A stretch of DNA of 64,000 nucleotides from an uncultured Cellulomonadaceae bacterium (GTDB lineage Bacteria > Actinomycetota > Actinomycetes > Actinomycetales > Cellulomonadaceae): the NCBI GenBank assembly GCA_947495165.1, contig CANLXM010000002.1:496001-560000 (forward strand), in the 5' to 3' direction. The position numbers and the translations under genes are program-made. Below the pieces are notes generated by a model. It did no database searches. It had not been told where the DNA came from and saw only the letters and a program-made list of their open reading frames with translations. Shown here piece by piece: positions 39,117 to 49,580 of the stretch (its first letter is position 1; the number at the start of each line of letters is the position of its first letter).

Positions 39117-40667
39117 CTACTGGTGGGTGGGCTTGACCAGGGGGAAGAGGATGGTCTCGCGGATGCCCAGGCCCGTGAGGGCCATCAGCAGGCGGTCCAG
39201 GCCCATGCCCATGCCACCGCTCGGGGGCATCGCGTGCTCCATGGCCGTGAGGAAGTCCTCGTCGAGCACCATTGCCTCGTCGTCACCGGCGGCCGCCAGC
39301 CGAGCCTGCGCCTCGAAGCGCTCGCGCTGGATGACCGGGTCCACGAGCTCCGAGTACGCCGTGGCGAGCTCGAAGCCACGGACGTACAGGTCCCACTTCT
39401 CCACCAGGCCCTTCTTCGTCCGGTGGTCACGCGTCAGCGGGCTCGTCTCGACGGGGAAGTCCCGCACGAACGTCGGGGCGTACAGGGCGTCGCCCACGTG
39501 GTGCTCCCACAGCTCCTCGACCAGCTTGCCGTGGTTCTGCTTCTTCGGGTCGATCTTGAGGTCGAACTTCTCGACGTAGCCGAGCAGCACGGAGTCCGGG
39601 GTGTCGTGGGTGATCTCCTCGCCCAGCGCCTCCGACAGCGAGTCGTACATGCTGAGCTCGGCCCAGTCGCCACCGAGCTCGTACTCCTCGCCGTCGGGCA
39701 GCGTGACGAGCGTGGTGCCCAGCGCGTCCATGGCCGCGGTCTGCACGAGGTCCTTGGTCAGCGCCGCCATCGTGTTGTAGTCGCCGTAGGCCTCGTACGC
39801 CTCGAGCATCGCGAACTCGGGCGAGTGCGTGGAGTCCGCGCCCTCGTTGCGGAAGTTGCGGTTGATCTCGAAGACGCGCTCGATCCCGCCGACGACGGCG
39901 CGCTTGAGGAACAGCTCGGGCGCGATCCGCAGGAACAGGTCCATGTCGAACGCGTTCATGTGCGTCTCGAACGGCCGCGCGGACGCTCCGCCGTGGATGG
40001 TCTGGAGCATCGGCGTCTCGATCTCGAGGTAGCCGCGGCGGTGGAAGTTGTCTCGCAGGGAGCGCACGACGGCGGAGCGCAGCCGGGCTGCGTCGCGGGC
40101 CGCCGGGCGGGCGATCAGGTCCACGTAGCGCTGGCGCACGCGCGCTTCCTCGGAGAGCTCCTTGTGCAGGACCGGCAACGGTCGCAGCGCCTTGGACGCG
40201 ATCTTCCAGTCGTCCGCGAAGATCGACAGCTCGCCGCGGCGCGAGGAGATCACCCGTCCGTGCGCGAACAGGTGGTCACCGAGGTCGACGTCGGCCTTGA
40301 ACTGCGCGAGGCTCTCCTCCCCCACGACGGCCTGGCTGAGCATGACCTGCAGGCGGTTGCCCTCGCCGTCCTGAACCGTGACGAAGCACAGCTTGCCGGT
40401 GTTGCGCAGGAACACCACGCGCCCGGCGACGCCCGCGAGGTCGTCGGTCTCCTCGCCGTCGGCCAGGTGCGCGTAGTCGGCGCGGACCGTGGCGATCGGG
40501 TGCGTCACGGGGACGCTCACCGGGTAGGCCTCGTCGCCGCGCTCGATCAGGCGCTCGCGCTTCTCGCGCCGCACCCGCATCTGCTCGGGCAGCTCGTCGG
40601 CCAGGGCGCCGACGGCGGGCTGGTCCGGTGCGGTCGTGGGCTCGGGCGCGGGGCTCTGGGGATTCAC
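39117..40667 (-). CDS. lysS: Lysyl-tRNA synthetase, class II
   Basis: Class II synthetase of 516 aa. The N-terminal OB anticodon-binding domain (about 70-180) includes [20 protein letters not shown]. Catalytic motif 2 is [20 protein letters not shown] and motif 3 is [16 protein letters not shown]. The first 30 residues are a Pro/Ala-rich extension. The GTG start lies 6 nt after TACGAT (40674-40679, minus strand), so the mRNA is probably leaderless. Downstream lies a C-rich tract and a 24-bp inverted repeat. Confidence 0.96.
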   Translation of the reverse strand: MNPQSPAPEPTTAPDQPAVGALADELPEQMRVRREKRERLIERGDEAYPVSVPVTHPIATVRADYAHLADGEETDDLAGVAGRVVFLRNTGKLCFVTVQDGEGNRLQVMLSQAVVGEESLAQFKADVDLGDHLFAHGRVISSRRGELSIFADDWKIASKALRPLPVLHKELSEEARVRQRYVDLIARPAARDAARLRSAVVRSLRDNFHRRGYLEIETPMLQTIHGGASARPFETHMNAFDMDLFLRIAPELFLKRAVVGGIERVFEINRNFRNEGADSTHSPEFAMLEAYEAYGDYNTMAALTKDLVQTAAMDALGTTLVTLPDGEEYELGGDWAELSMYDSLSEALGEEITHDTPDSVLLGYVEKFDLKIDPKKQNHGKLVEELWEHHVGDALYAPTFVRDFPVETSPLTRDHRTKKGLVEKWDLYVRGFELATAYSELVDPVIQRERFEAQARLAAAGDDEAMVLDEDFLTAMEHAMPPSGGMGMGLDRLLMALTGLGIRETILFPLVKPTHQ

Positions 40668-40673
40668 GTGGCC

Positions 40674-40713
40674 ATCGTACCGAGGCTGGTCACCCCTGAG
40701 CCCTGGCTAGCAT
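40674..40713. promoter_or_regulatory. Back-to-back leaderless promoters of lysS and the cation exporter
   Basis: Two -10 boxes face away from each other: TACGAT (40679-40674, minus) exactly 6 nt before the lysS GTG, and TAGCAT (40708-40713, plus) exactly 6 nt before the exporter ATG. Only 52 bp separate the two start codons, so the -35 regions overlap. Confidence 0.65.
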
Positions 40714-40719
40714 GGCGGC

Positions 40720-41631
40720 ATGGGTCACGATCACGCGCACGGCACGGCCACGGGCCAGCACCGCCGGCGGCTCGTGATCGTCCTCGCGATCACCTCGACG
40801 GTCGTCGTCGCCCAGCTGGTGGGTGGGCTCGTGTCAGGGTCGCTCGCGCTGCTCGCGGACGCCGCGCACATGCTGACCGACGCGAGCGGCATCGCCATCG
40901 CGCTGGTCGCCGCGTCGCTCGCCACCCGGCCGGCGACGAGCACGCGCACGTTCGGGCTGCAGCGCGCCGAGGTGCTCGCGGCTCTCGCCAACGCCCTGCT
41001 GCTGGGGGTCCTGGGCGTGTGGGTCGTCGTCGAGGCGGTGCAGCGCTGGAACGACCCGCCCGCGGTCGAGACCGGAGTCATGCTGATCGTGGCCGCCGTC
41101 GGGGCCCTCGCCAACCTGATGAGCCTGCTGATCCTGCGCCGCGGCCAGGCCGAGAGCCTCAACCTGCGCGGCGCCTACCTCGAGGTCCTCGGCGACCTCG
41201 TGGGGTCGGTCGCGGTGATCGTCGCGGGCCTCGTGATCGCGACGACCGGCTACACGCGCGCCGACGTGATCGCCTCGGTCGCGATCGGCGCGTTCATCCT
41301 CCCGCGCGCATGGTCCCTCCTGCGCGACGTGCTCGACGTGCTGCTGGAGGCCACGCCCCAGGGCATCGATCTCGACGCCGTGCGGGCGCACATCCGCGAG
41401 ATAGCCGGCGTCGTCGACGTGCACGACCTGCACGCGTGGACCATCACGTCCGGCGTGCCCGTCCTGTCCGCGCACGTCGTCGTCGATGACGCGTGCCTCG
41501 CCGAGAACCGGTCGGGCCAGGTCCTCGACGCGCTCGCCGCGTGCCTGGGCGAGCACTTCGACACCGACCACTGCACGTTCCAGCTCGAGCCGATCGGCCA
41601 CGGCGACCACGAGGTGGCCGGGCACCGGTAG
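40720..41631 (+). CDS. czcD: Cation diffusion facilitator (Zn/Co/Cd exporter, CzcD-like)
   Basis: CDF antiporter of 303 aa with six predicted helices (first about 17-37). The metal site in helix 2 is in LLADAAHMLTDASG (HxxxD) and its partner falls near LEVLGDLVGSVAVIVAG in helix 5. A His-rich N-terminus (GHDHAHGTATGQH) and a C-terminal cytoplasmic domain (HDLHAWTITSGVPVLSAHVV) complete it. It expels divalent metal against protons, probably Zn or Cd. Leaderless start after TAGCAT. Convergent with nadC, six bases between the stops. Confidence 0.92.
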   Translation: MGHDHAHGTATGQHRRRLVIVLAITSTVVVAQLVGGLVSGSLALLADAAHMLTDASGIAIALVAASLATRPATSTRTFGLQRAEVLAALANALLLGVLGVWVVVEAVQRWNDPPAVETGVMLIVAAVGALANLMSLLILRRGQAESLNLRGAYLEVLGDLVGSVAVIVAGLVIATTGYTRADVIASVAIGAFILPRAWSLLRDVLDVLLEATPQGIDLDAVRAHIREIAGVVDVHDLHAWTITSGVPVLSAHVVVDDACLAENRSGQVLDALAACLGEHFDTDHCTFQLEPIGHGDHEVAGHR

Positions 41632-41637
41632 CCGGGG

Positions 41638-42525
41638 CTACTGCAGGTCGAGCGCGAGGTCGAGGATCGGGGCGGAGTGCGTCAGCGCTCCCACGGACAT
41701 GTAGTCCACGCCCGTGGCGGCGACGGCCGCCGCGCGGTCCAGCGTCAGGTTGCCGGTCGCCTCGAGCTCGACGGCCGGGTCGAGCGCCCGCACCGCCGCG
41801 ACGGTGGCCGCCAGGACGTCGTCGGGCATGTTGTCCAGCAGCAGGAAGTCCGCGCCGACACGGACGGCCTCGAGCGCCTGGTCCGTGGTGTCGGCCTCGA
41901 CCTGCACGGCGACGTCCGGGAAGCGCTCGCGCACGCGCGCGATCGCCTCGGACACCGAGCCCGCGGCGACGACGTGATTGTCCTTGACCATCGCGACGTC
42001 GTACAGCCCCATGCGCTTGTTGGTCCCGCCCCCGCAGCGCACCGCGTACTTCTCGAGCTCGCGCAGGCCGGGCGTGGTCTTGCGGGTGTCGAGCACGGTC
42101 GCGCACGTCCCGTCCGGACGCGGCGCGGCGTCGAGCACGTCGGCCCAGGCGCGCGTGGCGGTGGCGACGCCCGAGGCCCGCGAGGCCAGGTTGAGCAGCG
42201 TGCGCTCGGCGATCAGCACGGCCTGGACCGGACCGTGCACGACGGCGAGCACGTCGCCCCGGACGACCCGCGCGCCGTCGGCGACCCGCAGCTCCACGGT
42301 GGGGGTCGCCAGGCCGAACCGGTGCGCCACCTGCGCGAGCGTCTCGGCCACGACCGCGAGGCCGGCGACCACGCCGTCCTGCCGCGCGACGAGGTGGGCC
42401 GTGCGCGCGACGTCGGGGGCGATGGTCGCCTGCGTGGTCACGTCCCGCCCGACGCCCGGACCGAGGTCCTCGTCCAGGGCGGTCGTCACGGAGCGGGCGA
42501 GCCAGGACGGGTCGAGATCAGTCAC
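41638..42525 (-). CDS. nadC: Nicotinate-nucleotide pyrophosphorylase (carboxylating)
   Basis: Quinolinate phosphoribosyltransferase of 295 aa, the last step of de novo nicotinate mononucleotide synthesis. Landmarks are EDLGPGVGRDVTT, ERTLLNLASRASGVAT, LDTRKTTPGLRELEKYAV, MVKDNHVVAAGS and VDYMSVGALTHS. The GTG at 42525 lies 6 nt after TACGGT (42532-42537), giving nadC a private leaderless promoter overlapping the vanY stop codon. nadB lies upstream beyond vanY, and nadA is not in the window. Confidence 0.95.
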   Translation of the reverse strand: MTDLDPSWLARSVTTALDEDLGPGVGRDVTTQATIAPDVARTAHLVARQDGVVAGLAVVAETLAQVAHRFGLATPTVELRVADGARVVRGDVLAVVHGPVQAVLIAERTLLNLASRASGVATATRAWADVLDAAPRPDGTCATVLDTRKTTPGLRELEKYAVRCGGGTNKRMGLYDVAMVKDNHVVAAGSVSEAIARVRERFPDVAVQVEADTTDQALEAVRVGADFLLLDNMPDDVLAATVAAVRALDPAVELEATGNLTLDRAAAVAATGVDYMSVGALTHSAPILDLALDLQ

Positions 42526-42529
42526 CCAC

Positions 42530-43408
42530 CTACCGTAGCGGCTGGCGGTCGCCGGCCAGGACGCCGGCCTGCGAGCCGTCGTACGTCCCCGCCGGCTCGA
42601 GGTCGAGGTGCTCCTCGAGGCTCGTGCTGCCGAGCGCGTGCATGTCGCGCGCGAGCGGCTCACCGACGAACCGCAGGTGCCACGGCTCGTACGTGAAGCC
42701 CGTGACGTCCTCCTGTCCCTCGGGGTAGCGCACGACGAAGCCGTGCTCGTGCGCGTGCTCGGCGAGCCAGCGCGCCTGCGCGGTGTCGGCGAAGCAGGCG
42801 AACTCCTGGCACTCCCCCGCAGCGGGCAGGAGGTCGAGCGCCAGCCCGGTCTCGTGCTCCGAGTGGCGCGGCCGGGCCGACTGCACCGCGGCGCGCTCCG
42901 GACCCAGGACGCGGCTCCAGCGCCGGAACGCTGCGGCCTGGTCCGCCGTCGACCGGTAGGCGCTCGCCACCCGCAGCGCGACCCCGTCGTCGGCGGCAGC
43001 AGCGAGGAGGGCCTCGGCCCGGCGGGCCGCGGCGGGAACGAGGCGCTGCCCGGGCGCGACCTCGCGGAGCTTCGCGGGGGCGTACCCCTGCGGCAGCGGC
43101 CGGTGCTTGTTCACGACGACATAGCGACTGGCCACGCGGTCGGCTGCCGCCAGGTGCGGACCTCGCACGGGGTCCCAGGCGATCGTGCCGCCCGCGAACT
43201 CCTGCGCGCAGCGCCGCACCGCGACGTCGCACAGCAGCTCGCCCTGGGGCTCCCCCAGGAACCCGCGCTCCGCGCGCAGGGAACGCCAGTGCTCGGTGAT
43301 CGTCGACGCGACGACCTGCTCGGGCTCGTGGGACGCGTGCGCGGGCAGCACCGGCCCGGCCGCCAGCAGAGCGGCAGCCAGGACGAGGACACCACGACGT
43401 CGACGCAT
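42530..43408 (-). CDS. D-alanyl-D-alanine carboxypeptidase, VanY/LAS family
   Basis: Secreted zinc peptidase of 292 aa. The signal peptide is about 1-25 (RRRRG, then a hydrophobic stretch to PAHAS). A spacer domain of unknown type (about 28-85, with a Cys pair CDVAVRRC) precedes the catalytic domain: VASAYRSTADQAAAF, RHSEHETGLALDLLP (SxHxxGxAxD zinc site) and EPWHLRFVG (second His). It should trim D-Ala from peptidoglycan stems. It is placed between nadB and nadC with the same direction, 72 bp after nadB; metabolic linkage to NAD is not expected. Confidence 0.9.
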   Translation of the reverse strand: MRRRRGVLVLAAALLAAGPVLPAHASHEPEQVVASTITEHWRSLRAERGFLGEPQGELLCDVAVRRCAQEFAGGTIAWDPVRGPHLAAADRVASRYVVVNKHRPLPQGYAPAKLREVAPGQRLVPAAARRAEALLAAAADDGVALRVASAYRSTADQAAAFRRWSRVLGPERAAVQSARPRHSEHETGLALDLLPAAGECQEFACFADTAQARWLAEHAHEHGFVVRYPEGQEDVTGFTYEPWHLRFVGEPLARDMHALGSTSLEEHLDLEPAGTYDGSQAGVLAGDRQPLR

Positions 43409-43480
43409 CGACCCAGCATCACCCGCGCGACGAGCGCGCGTCCACCCGGCTGCGCGGACGTGCACAAGGCCTTCGCAACC

Positions 43481-45175
43481 TCAGAGCGGGACGCGCTCGA
43501 GGTGCAGCGCGCCGTCCACGTCGAGCCACGCCTCGATCCGCAGGCGCCACGCGTCGTCCTGCGCCGGGAAGTCCTGGCGGAAGTGGCCGCCTCGGCTCTC
43601 CGTCCGCTCCAGCGCCGTGGCGGTCAGCACGGTCGCGACCTGGTGCACGTTCGTGGTCTCCCACTCCGCGACCTGCGGGACCGTCTGCACGAGGGCCCCC
43701 GTGCCGTCCAGCAGGTGCGCGTCGGTGCGGACCGCCGCGAGCCGCGTCGCCGCAGCCTCGAGACCGCTCGCGGTCCGGACCACGCCCGGGCCGAACGCCG
43801 CCGCACGCTGGATGCCCGACCGCGCGGCGGCTGGGACGAGCGCCGCTGGTCCGGCCGGCGGTGCGGGCTCGCACTGCGGCAGCTCCCCCACCGCGAGGCG
43901 GGCACCGATGTCCCGGGCGGCACGGTGCGCGAACACGAGCCCCTCGAGCAGCGAGTTCGAGGCGAGCCGGTTGGCGCCGTGCACGCCCGTGCAGGCGACC
44001 TCGCCGACCGCGTAGAGACCGGGCACCGACGTGCGGCCGTCCACGTCCGTGACGACACCACCGGAGTGGTAGTGCTGGGCGGGGGCGACCGGCACGAGGT
44101 CGGTCGTGAGGTCGATCCCGTGCGCGAGCAGCCGCTCGTGGATCGTCGGGAAGCGGGCGCGCAGGAACTCGGGACCCAGGTGTCGGGCGTCCAGGTAGAC
44201 GTGGTCCGAGCCCGTGGCGGCGAGGCGCCCCACGATCGCGTGGGCGACGACGTCGCGCGGCGCGAGCTCGGCGAGCGGGTGCACGTCGACCATGAAGCGC
44301 AGGCCCTCGGTGTCGACCAGCCACGCCCCCTCGCCGCGCACGGCCTCCGAGATCAGGGGCAGCTGCCCCTTCACCCCGGCGCCGAGCCACAGCACGGTCG
44401 GGTGGAACTGCACGAACTCCATGTCGCCCAGCCGGGCGCCGGCCCGCAGGGCCAGCGCGGTGCCGTCCCCCGTGGCCTGCGCCGGGTTCGTGGACGACCG
44501 GAACACCTGGCCGATCCCGCCCGTCGCGAGCACTACGGCGCGCGCGCGGACCGCTCCGACGCCGTCGCGCGAGCCCTCCCCGATGACGTGCAGGGTGAGC
44601 CCGCAGACGGGGCCCGGGAAGCCGTCGGCCGCGGGCTCACCGGTGAGGACGTCGAGCACGAGCGCGTGCTCGATCACCTCGATGCCGGGATCGTCCCGCA
44701 CGGCCTCGAGCTGGGCCACCAGGGCCCGGGAGATCTCCGCGCCCGTGGCGTCGCCGCCCGCGTGCGCGATCCGGTCGGCCCGGTGCCCGCCCTCGCGGGT
44801 CAGCGCGATGTCACCGCCCGGCTCGAGGTCGAACGCGGCGCCGTGCGCGACGAGCTCCCGCACGCGCCCGGGGCCCTCGGTCACGAGGAGCTCGACCGCC
44901 TCCGCGTCGCACACCCCGGCGCCGGCCTCGAGGGTGTCCGCAAGGTGTGCGGCCGGGGAGTCCGCGGGGTCGAGCGCCGCGGCGATGCCACCCTGCGCCC
45001 ACACGGTCGAGCCCGAGGAGAGCTCGCCCTTGGTGACCAGCAGCACGCGGTCCACACGGGTGCGCAGCTCGAGCGCCGCCGTCAGGCCGGCGATGCCCGA
45101 GCCCACGACGACGACGTCGGCCGTGATGGTCCAGCCGGGCTGCGGGGCGTGCAGCCGCCGCGCCAGGTGGGTCAC
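43481..45175 (-). CDS. nadB: L-aspartate oxidase
   Basis: Flavoenzyme of 564 aa converting L-aspartate to iminoaspartate, the first step of NAD synthesis. The FAD-binding start is [18 protein letters not shown], followed by [16 protein letters not shown] and the conserved [20 protein letters not shown]. Active-site segments are [23 protein letters not shown] and [20 protein letters not shown]. The GTG start overlaps the panD stop (GTGA), so it is translated in the pan-nad operon. Confidence 0.96.
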   Translation of the reverse strand: MTHLARRLHAPQPGWTITADVVVVGSGIAGLTAALELRTRVDRVLLVTKGELSSGSTVWAQGGIAAALDPADSPAAHLADTLEAGAGVCDAEAVELLVTEGPGRVRELVAHGAAFDLEPGGDIALTREGGHRADRIAHAGGDATGAEISRALVAQLEAVRDDPGIEVIEHALVLDVLTGEPAADGFPGPVCGLTLHVIGEGSRDGVGAVRARAVVLATGGIGQVFRSSTNPAQATGDGTALALRAGARLGDMEFVQFHPTVLWLGAGVKGQLPLISEAVRGEGAWLVDTEGLRFMVDVHPLAELAPRDVVAHAIVGRLAATGSDHVYLDARHLGPEFLRARFPTIHERLLAHGIDLTTDLVPVAPAQHYHSGGVVTDVDGRTSVPGLYAVGEVACTGVHGANRLASNSLLEGLVFAHRAARDIGARLAVGELPQCEPAPPAGPAALVPAAARSGIQRAAAFGPGVVRTASGLEAAATRLAAVRTDAHLLDGTGALVQTVPQVAEWETTNVHQVATVLTATALERTESRGGHFRQDFPAQDDAWRLRIEAWLDVDGALHLERVPL

Positions 45176-45657
45176 CCGCGGTCCGCCTCGGGGTGCTGGA
45201 ACGGGGTGATCGCGAGGCCCGACGCCTCGAGCCCGTAGCCGTCAGGCACGAGACCGGGCTCCTCGTTCACCGACACGATGCGGTTGGCCGCGTCGACGAA
45301 CACGACGTGCGGCAGGAACGTGCGCGCGTCGGCGTCGGACAGCGTGCCGTACGCGATGAGGATGACGATGTCGCCCGGGTTCACCAGGTGGGCGGCCGCG
45401 CCGTTGATGCAGATCTGCCCGGACCCGGCCTCGCCGGGGATGACGTACGTCGTCAGGCGCGAGCCGTTGGTGACGTCGACGACGTCGACCTGCTGGCCGG
45501 GGATCAGGTCCGCGGCCGCGAGGAGGTCGGCATCGACCGTGATCGAACCGACGTAGTGGAGGTCCGCCTGCGTGACGGTCGCGCGATGGATCTTGGCGAT
45601 CATCATCGGGCGCTGCAGCGAGGCGGGGGTGGTGCGCGGGGTGCGCGAGGTGCTCAT
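45172..45657 (-). CDS. panD: Aspartate 1-decarboxylase (pyruvoyl-dependent)
   Basis: Makes beta-alanine for pantothenate. The precursor self-cleaves between Gly37 and Ser38 ([10 protein letters not shown]) to form the pyruvoyl group. Here 161 aa rather than about 130-140: 17 extra N-terminal residues ([16 protein letters not shown]) precede [13 protein letters not shown]. The upstream ATG is kept because GGAGAG lies at good spacing and it overlaps the panC stop (ATGA); the internal ATG pair at 45606/45603 has no ribosome-binding site. Confidence 0.95.
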   Translation of the reverse strand: MSTSRTPRTTPASLQRPMMIAKIHRATVTQADLHYVGSITVDADLLAAADLIPGQQVDVVDVTNGSRLTTYVIPGEAGSGQICINGAAAHLVNPGDIVILIAYGTLSDADARTFLPHVVFVDAANRIVSVNEEPGLVPDGYGLEASGLAITPFQHPEADRG

Positions 45658-46535
45658 CGGTGCGTCTCTCCTGGGTCCGTGACCTGCACGGCCATGTTGT
45701 CGATCAGACGGGTCGTACCCACGCGCGCGGCGACCAGCAGGAGCGCCGGGCCGCCGTGATCGCTGGGCACCTCGTCCACCGTAGTCGGGTCGACGAGCGT
45801 CAGGTAGTCGGGTGTGAGGTACGCCTCGGCCAGCACGGCCCGCGCGGCGTCGCGCACCGCGTCGGCGCCGTCGACCCCCGCGGCCGCACCGGCCCGCAGG
45901 GCCGCGGACAGGGCACGCGCGCTCGCCCGCTCCGCTGGCGAGAGGTAGGCGTTGCGCGAGGACAGCGCGACGCCGTCGTCCGCCCGGGCGATCGGGACGC
46001 CGACGACGTCGACCGGCACGTCGAGGTCCGCGACCATCCGCCGGATCAGCAGCAGCTGCTGAGCGTCCTTCTCCCCGAACAGCGCGACGTCGGGCTGCAC
46101 GAGGTGCAGGAGCTTGAGCACGACCGTCAGGACGCCGTCGAAGTGTCCCGGACGGACCGCACCCTCGAGGACCTGGCCGAGCCGCCCCGCGCTGACCCGG
46201 ACGAGCGGCCCGTCGGGATACCCGGGGTAGACCTCGTCGACCTCCGGTGCGAGCACGACGTCCACGTCGCTGCCCGACGCCGCGAGGGTCGCCAGGTCTG
46301 CGTCGAGGTCGCGTGGGTACTGCGCGAAGTCCTCGTGCGGGCCGAACTGCAGCGGGTTGACGAAGATCGTGACGACGACCTGGCCCTCGGGCCCGACGAG
46401 CTCGCGCGCCGCGCGCACGAGGCTGGTGTGACCGGAGTGCAGGGCCCCCATGGTCATCACGACGGCGCGCCGGCCCCGCGGTGGCGTGCTGAGGGCGGCG
46501 TCGAGCTCCGTACGCGTGCGGGCGAGGAGGGTCAT
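45654..46535 (-). CDS. panC: Pantothenate synthetase
   Basis: ATP-dependent ligase of 293 aa joining pantoate and beta-alanine. The nucleotide-binding signature is [17 protein letters not shown]; other conserved parts are [53 protein letters not shown] and the KMSKS-like [11 protein letters not shown]. It directly follows the DUF2520 gene with adjoining codons and overlaps panD. Confidence 0.96.
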   Translation of the reverse strand: MTLLARTRTELDAALSTPPRGRRAVVMTMGALHSGHTSLVRAARELVGPEGQVVVTIFVNPLQFGPHEDFAQYPRDLDADLATLAASGSDVDVVLAPEVDEVYPGYPDGPLVRVSAGRLGQVLEGAVRPGHFDGVLTVVLKLLHLVQPDVALFGEKDAQQLLLIRRMVADLDVPVDVVGVPIARADDGVALSSRNAYLSPAERASARALSAALRAGAAAGVDGADAVRDAARAVLAEAYLTPDYLTLVDPTTVDEVPSDHGGPALLLVAARVGTTRLIDNMAVQVTDPGETHR

Positions 46536-47489
46536 CTACTGCTCCGGGTCGAGGGCGTCGAGGAGGTCGTGGGCCTGCTGCTCGCCGATGCGGCCGGCCG
46601 CCAGGGCGCGCGACGTCGCTGCCCGCGCCATCGCCCGGTAGCTGTCCGGGACGTCGAGGGCCCCGTGGTCGGCGCCGAACGCGCCCAGGACGTCCAGGTG
46701 GCCCCGCACGGTGCCGACGTCGCCGCGCGACACCGGTCCCGTCAGCGCGGCGATCGCTCCCGGCGTCCCCGGGCCGGGCAGGCCCGCGGAGTCGGCCACG
46801 GCATCGGTCGAGGCCGCACGGAGCGCGCCGTCGAGGCTCGCGTGCACGAGCGCGTCGAGCATCCGTCCGGGCTCGGCGACACCGGCGGCCTGCAGGGCGT
46901 GGGCCGCCTGAGCCATGAGCACGACGAGGTGGTTCGACGCGTGCGCGAGCGCCGCGTGGTAGAGCGGGCGCTGGGCCTCGCCGATCATCACGGGCTCGCC
47001 GCCGATCTCCACGACGATCGCCTGGCCGATCGGCTCGAGCGCGGGCGCGCACGTGACCGCGAAGCTCGTCCCCTCGAGGCGCGCGAGGTCGAGCGAGGTC
47101 CCCGTGAACGTCATGGCGGGGTGCAGGGCGAGCGTGATCGCGCCCGCAGCCGCGGCAGGAGCGAGCACCGCCGTGCCGTGGTGACCCGACGTGTGCAGGA
47201 CCAGCTGCCCCGGCTGCCACGCGCCCAGGGTCGCGAGCCCGCTGACGACTCCCTCGAGCTCGTCGTCGGGAACGGTGAGGAGCACGAGCTCGGCCCGGCG
47301 GACGACCTCCTGCACCTCGAGCACCGGCACCCCGGGGAGCAGGGTGTCGATGCGCTCGAGCGAGTCCTGCGAGACTCCGCTGGCGCCGACCACCGCGTGC
47401 CCGACGGCGCGCAGGGCGTGGCCGAGCACCGCGCCGACGCGTCCCGCACCGACGACGCCGACGCCGAGCCGGGCGGGCCGAGCGCTCAC
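46536..47489 (-). CDS. Rossmann-like/DUF2520 protein; candidate ketopantoate reductase
   Basis: Protein of 317 aa. The N-terminal Rossmann domain begins [19 protein letters not shown] (GxGxxG, about 8-26); the all-helical C-terminal DUF2520 domain (about 180-310) includes [20 protein letters not shown]. The order DUF2520-panC-panD is frequent in actinobacteria. DUF2520-type proteins related to PanG have been proposed as an alternative ketopantoate reductase; from context that role is likely here, since no panE or panB is in the window. That is inference. It overlaps the PH-domain gene upstream (GTGA) and abuts panC. Confidence 0.85.
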   Translation of the reverse strand: MSARPARLGVGVVGAGRVGAVLGHALRAVGHAVVGASGVSQDSLERIDTLLPGVPVLEVQEVVRRAELVLLTVPDDELEGVVSGLATLGAWQPGQLVLHTSGHHGTAVLAPAAAAGAITLALHPAMTFTGTSLDLARLEGTSFAVTCAPALEPIGQAIVVEIGGEPVMIGEAQRPLYHAALAHASNHLVVLMAQAAHALQAAGVAEPGRMLDALVHASLDGALRAASTDAVADSAGLPGPGTPGAIAALTGPVSRGDVGTVRGHLDVLGAFGADHGALDVPDSYRAMARAATSRALAAGRIGEQQAHDLLDALDPEQ

Positions 47490-49072
47490 GCGCCCTCCCC
47501 GGTCGGCTCCGCCGCCGTGACCGCGCGCTCCGCCGTCGCGGGGTCCGCCGTCGCGGGGTACGCCGTCGCGGGGTCGCCCGCGGGGTCGCCCGCGGCCTCG
47601 GGCTCCGTGGCGATCTGTCGCATCCAGAGCTCTGGCCCCTCGCTGTTGCGGGCGATCCGGGCGCGCTCGTCCTGCTCGGCGAGCAGGCGGGCGGCGTCGG
47701 CGTCAGCGAGGTGGGCGATCTGCGGCGTGACGGGACCGATCGTCGTGTGCAGCGCGAAGCTCGCGACGCCCAGCCGGCGCTGCAGCGGACCCTGCTTGAC
47801 GCCCATCGACTGCGTGCGCTCGTGCGGCACGACGACCAGCTGGCGCACGAGCCTGCCCTCGCGCAGGAGCAGCGCCCGCGGCGCGACCGCGAAGCCGTTG
47901 CGCCGCCAGGTCAGGGGGTCGAGGATCCGCGCGCTGCGCGGGCTCGTCGTGAACGTGTCGCTGCTGCCCGTGCCGACGAGCGCCTCGTCGAGCACGGCGA
48001 CGGCGTCACTCAGGCCGAGGTCCGGCAGGACGAGCCACAGGGCGTCGAGCGCCGCCCGGCGGTCACCGACGGGGAGGAGCACCTGCGAGCTGGACTTGGC
48101 GTCCGCGGTGATCGAGCCGTAGCCGGCGACGTTCACCTCGACGCGCCACCAGTCCTTGCGGCGCCACAGCAGCGGCTGGCTGAGCCGGATCGCCTGGACG
48201 CGCCCCGGGGGGATCGTCTGGGAGCGCGTCTCGAGCAACCCGCGCCGCAGGCGGATCCCGTCCGGCGACACCGCGCCGACGAAGCCGTACTCCCCGACGA
48301 ACCGCTGGGCGAGGTAGGAGCCGAACCCGATCAGGCCGGGGATCGCGGACAGGAGCGGCGCCGCGGTGTGGGTGATCACCGCGCCGACGCCGAGGCCGAC
48401 GAGGATCGCGACGAACGCGAGCAGCGCACCCGTGCGCAGGAGCGACCCGACGAGCATGCCGGCCTCGACCTGGATGACCTGCTCCTCCGGCGCGACCGGG
48501 GCGGCCTCGCCCGCGACGACCTTCACGCCGGCGGCCCGCGCGAGCAGCTCCGCCCGCAGCGCCTCGGCGTCGCCGATCTTCAGGAACCCGACCTTGACGG
48601 CCGAGTCCGCGCCGCCGGCGACCTCGAGCCGCAGCTCGGCCAGGCCGAAGATGCGCGCGACGAGCGGCTGGACGATGTCCACGGCCTGCAGCCGGTCGAG
48701 GCGAGCCTGCCGCTGCTGCCGGAACACGATGCCCTGGCGCAGGTGCACCGCGTCAGCCCCGACGGCGTAGCGCATCATCCGCCAGGCGAGGGCCGAGTAC
48801 AGGAACACGACCAGCGCGAACAGCCCGAGCCCGCCGACGAACCACAGCGGGTTGACCGAGGAGACGACCTCGCCCGCGCCCTCGACGTCGGTCACGGCCT
48901 GGTTGAACCCCACGAGGAAGATCACGACGATCACGCCCCAGCCGCGCACGACCGGCGTGACCGGGTGCATCCGCCGCCAGTCCAGACCGTCGTCGGGCAT
49001 GCCGGGAGCCTGTGCGGGCGCGGACGCCGGGACGCCTGGCAGGGAGGGCGGCGGGGGCGGGGCGGCGCTCAC
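47486..49072 (-). CDS. Bacterial PH-domain (YdbT-like) membrane protein
   Basis: Membrane protein of 528 aa. A Pro-rich N-terminus is followed by hydrophobic helices (about 45-64 and 75-100), a bPH_2 domain with [21 protein letters not shown], a second pair of helices (about 220-270), and two more PH-like modules ([45 protein letters not shown]). Function unknown; YdbS/YdbT pairs help resist antimicrobials in Bacillus. GTG at 49072 overlaps the previous stop. The C-terminus carries three PATA repeats. Confidence 0.87.
   Translation of the reverse strand: MSAAPPPPPSLPGVPASAPAQAPGMPDDGLDWRRMHPVTPVVRGWGVIVVIFLVGFNQAVTDVEGAGEVVSSVNPLWFVGGLGLFALVVFLYSALAWRMMRYAVGADAVHLRQGIVFRQQRQARLDRLQAVDIVQPLVARIFGLAELRLEVAGGADSAVKVGFLKIGDAEALRAELLARAAGVKVVAGEAAPVAPEEQVIQVEAGMLVGSLLRTGALLAFVAILVGLGVGAVITHTAAPLLSAIPGLIGFGSYLAQRFVGEYGFVGAVSPDGIRLRRGLLETRSQTIPPGRVQAIRLSQPLLWRRKDWWRVEVNVAGYGSITADAKSSSQVLLPVGDRRAALDALWLVLPDLGLSDAVAVLDEALVGTGSSDTFTTSPRSARILDPLTWRRNGFAVAPRALLLREGRLVRQLVVVPHERTQSMGVKQGPLQRRLGVASFALHTTIGPVTPQIAHLADADAARLLAEQDERARIARNSEGPELWMRQIATEPEAAGDPAGDPATAYPATADPATAERAVTAAEPTGEGA
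47531..47575. repeat. Three tandem 15-bp repeats in the PH-protein 3' end
   Basis: CGCCGTCGCGGGGTC occurs three times (47531, 47546, 47561; one base differs in the second), coding [16 protein letters not shown] slippage-prone in-frame minisatellite. Confidence 0.85.
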
Positions 49073-49560
49073 AGGCCGGCCAGCTGGGCCTCGCCGCGGG
49101 AGGCGAGGCGGTCCCGCAGGCGCGCGGCCTCGCCGGGCTCGAGGCCGTCTATCGACGCGTCGGTGGTCGGGGACGCCGTGTGGAGCTGGACCGACGCGAT
49201 GCCCAGCGCCCGCGCGAGCGGGCCTGCCGAGACGTCGACGAACTGCATCCGGCCGTAGGGCACCACGACGAGCGACCGGAACAGCACGCCCTTGCGGATC
49301 AGGAGGTCGTCGGCGCGCTCGGCATACCCGATCGCGTGCACCTGCCGGGCGATCACGGACGCGCACGCGAGGCCGATCACGACCAGGACTGCGGCCGGGA
49401 GCCAGAGCCACGGGGTGAGCAGCACGGCCAGCACCGCGAGCACCAGCACGGGGAGCCCGATGCCGATCCCGAGCGAGATCAGCCGCGCCGTCACGAGGCG
49501 GCCCGAGACGCGCTGCCAGACGATGCCGTCCGGGTCGAACAGGCCTGTGGGTTCAGTCAT
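49069..49560 (-). CDS. Bacterial PH-domain (YdbS-like) membrane protein
   Basis: Protein of 163 aa. A short soluble start (MTEPTGLFDPDGIVWQRVS) leads to two hydrophobic helices (about 28-68), then a bPH_2 domain with the family motif RKGVLFRSLVVVPYGRMQFVDVSAGPLARALG. It is the small partner of the larger PH protein, and the stop/start overlap (GTGA) couples them. Function unknown. Confidence 0.88.
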   Translation of the reverse strand: MTEPTGLFDPDGIVWQRVSGRLVTARLISLGIGIGLPVLVLAVLAVLLTPWLWLPAAVLVVIGLACASVIARQVHAIGYAERADDLLIRKGVLFRSLVVVPYGRMQFVDVSAGPLARALGIASVQLHTASPTTDASIDGLEPGEAARLRDRLASRGEAQLAGL

Positions 49561-49580
49561 GGCGCCCATCCTGCCACTGC

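Noticed and set aside
38998..39579. Plus-strand frame through the inverted repeat, G-tract and lysS 3' end
   Set aside because: It runs antisense to lysS, begins inside a palindrome and codes Gly/Val runs from the G-tract.
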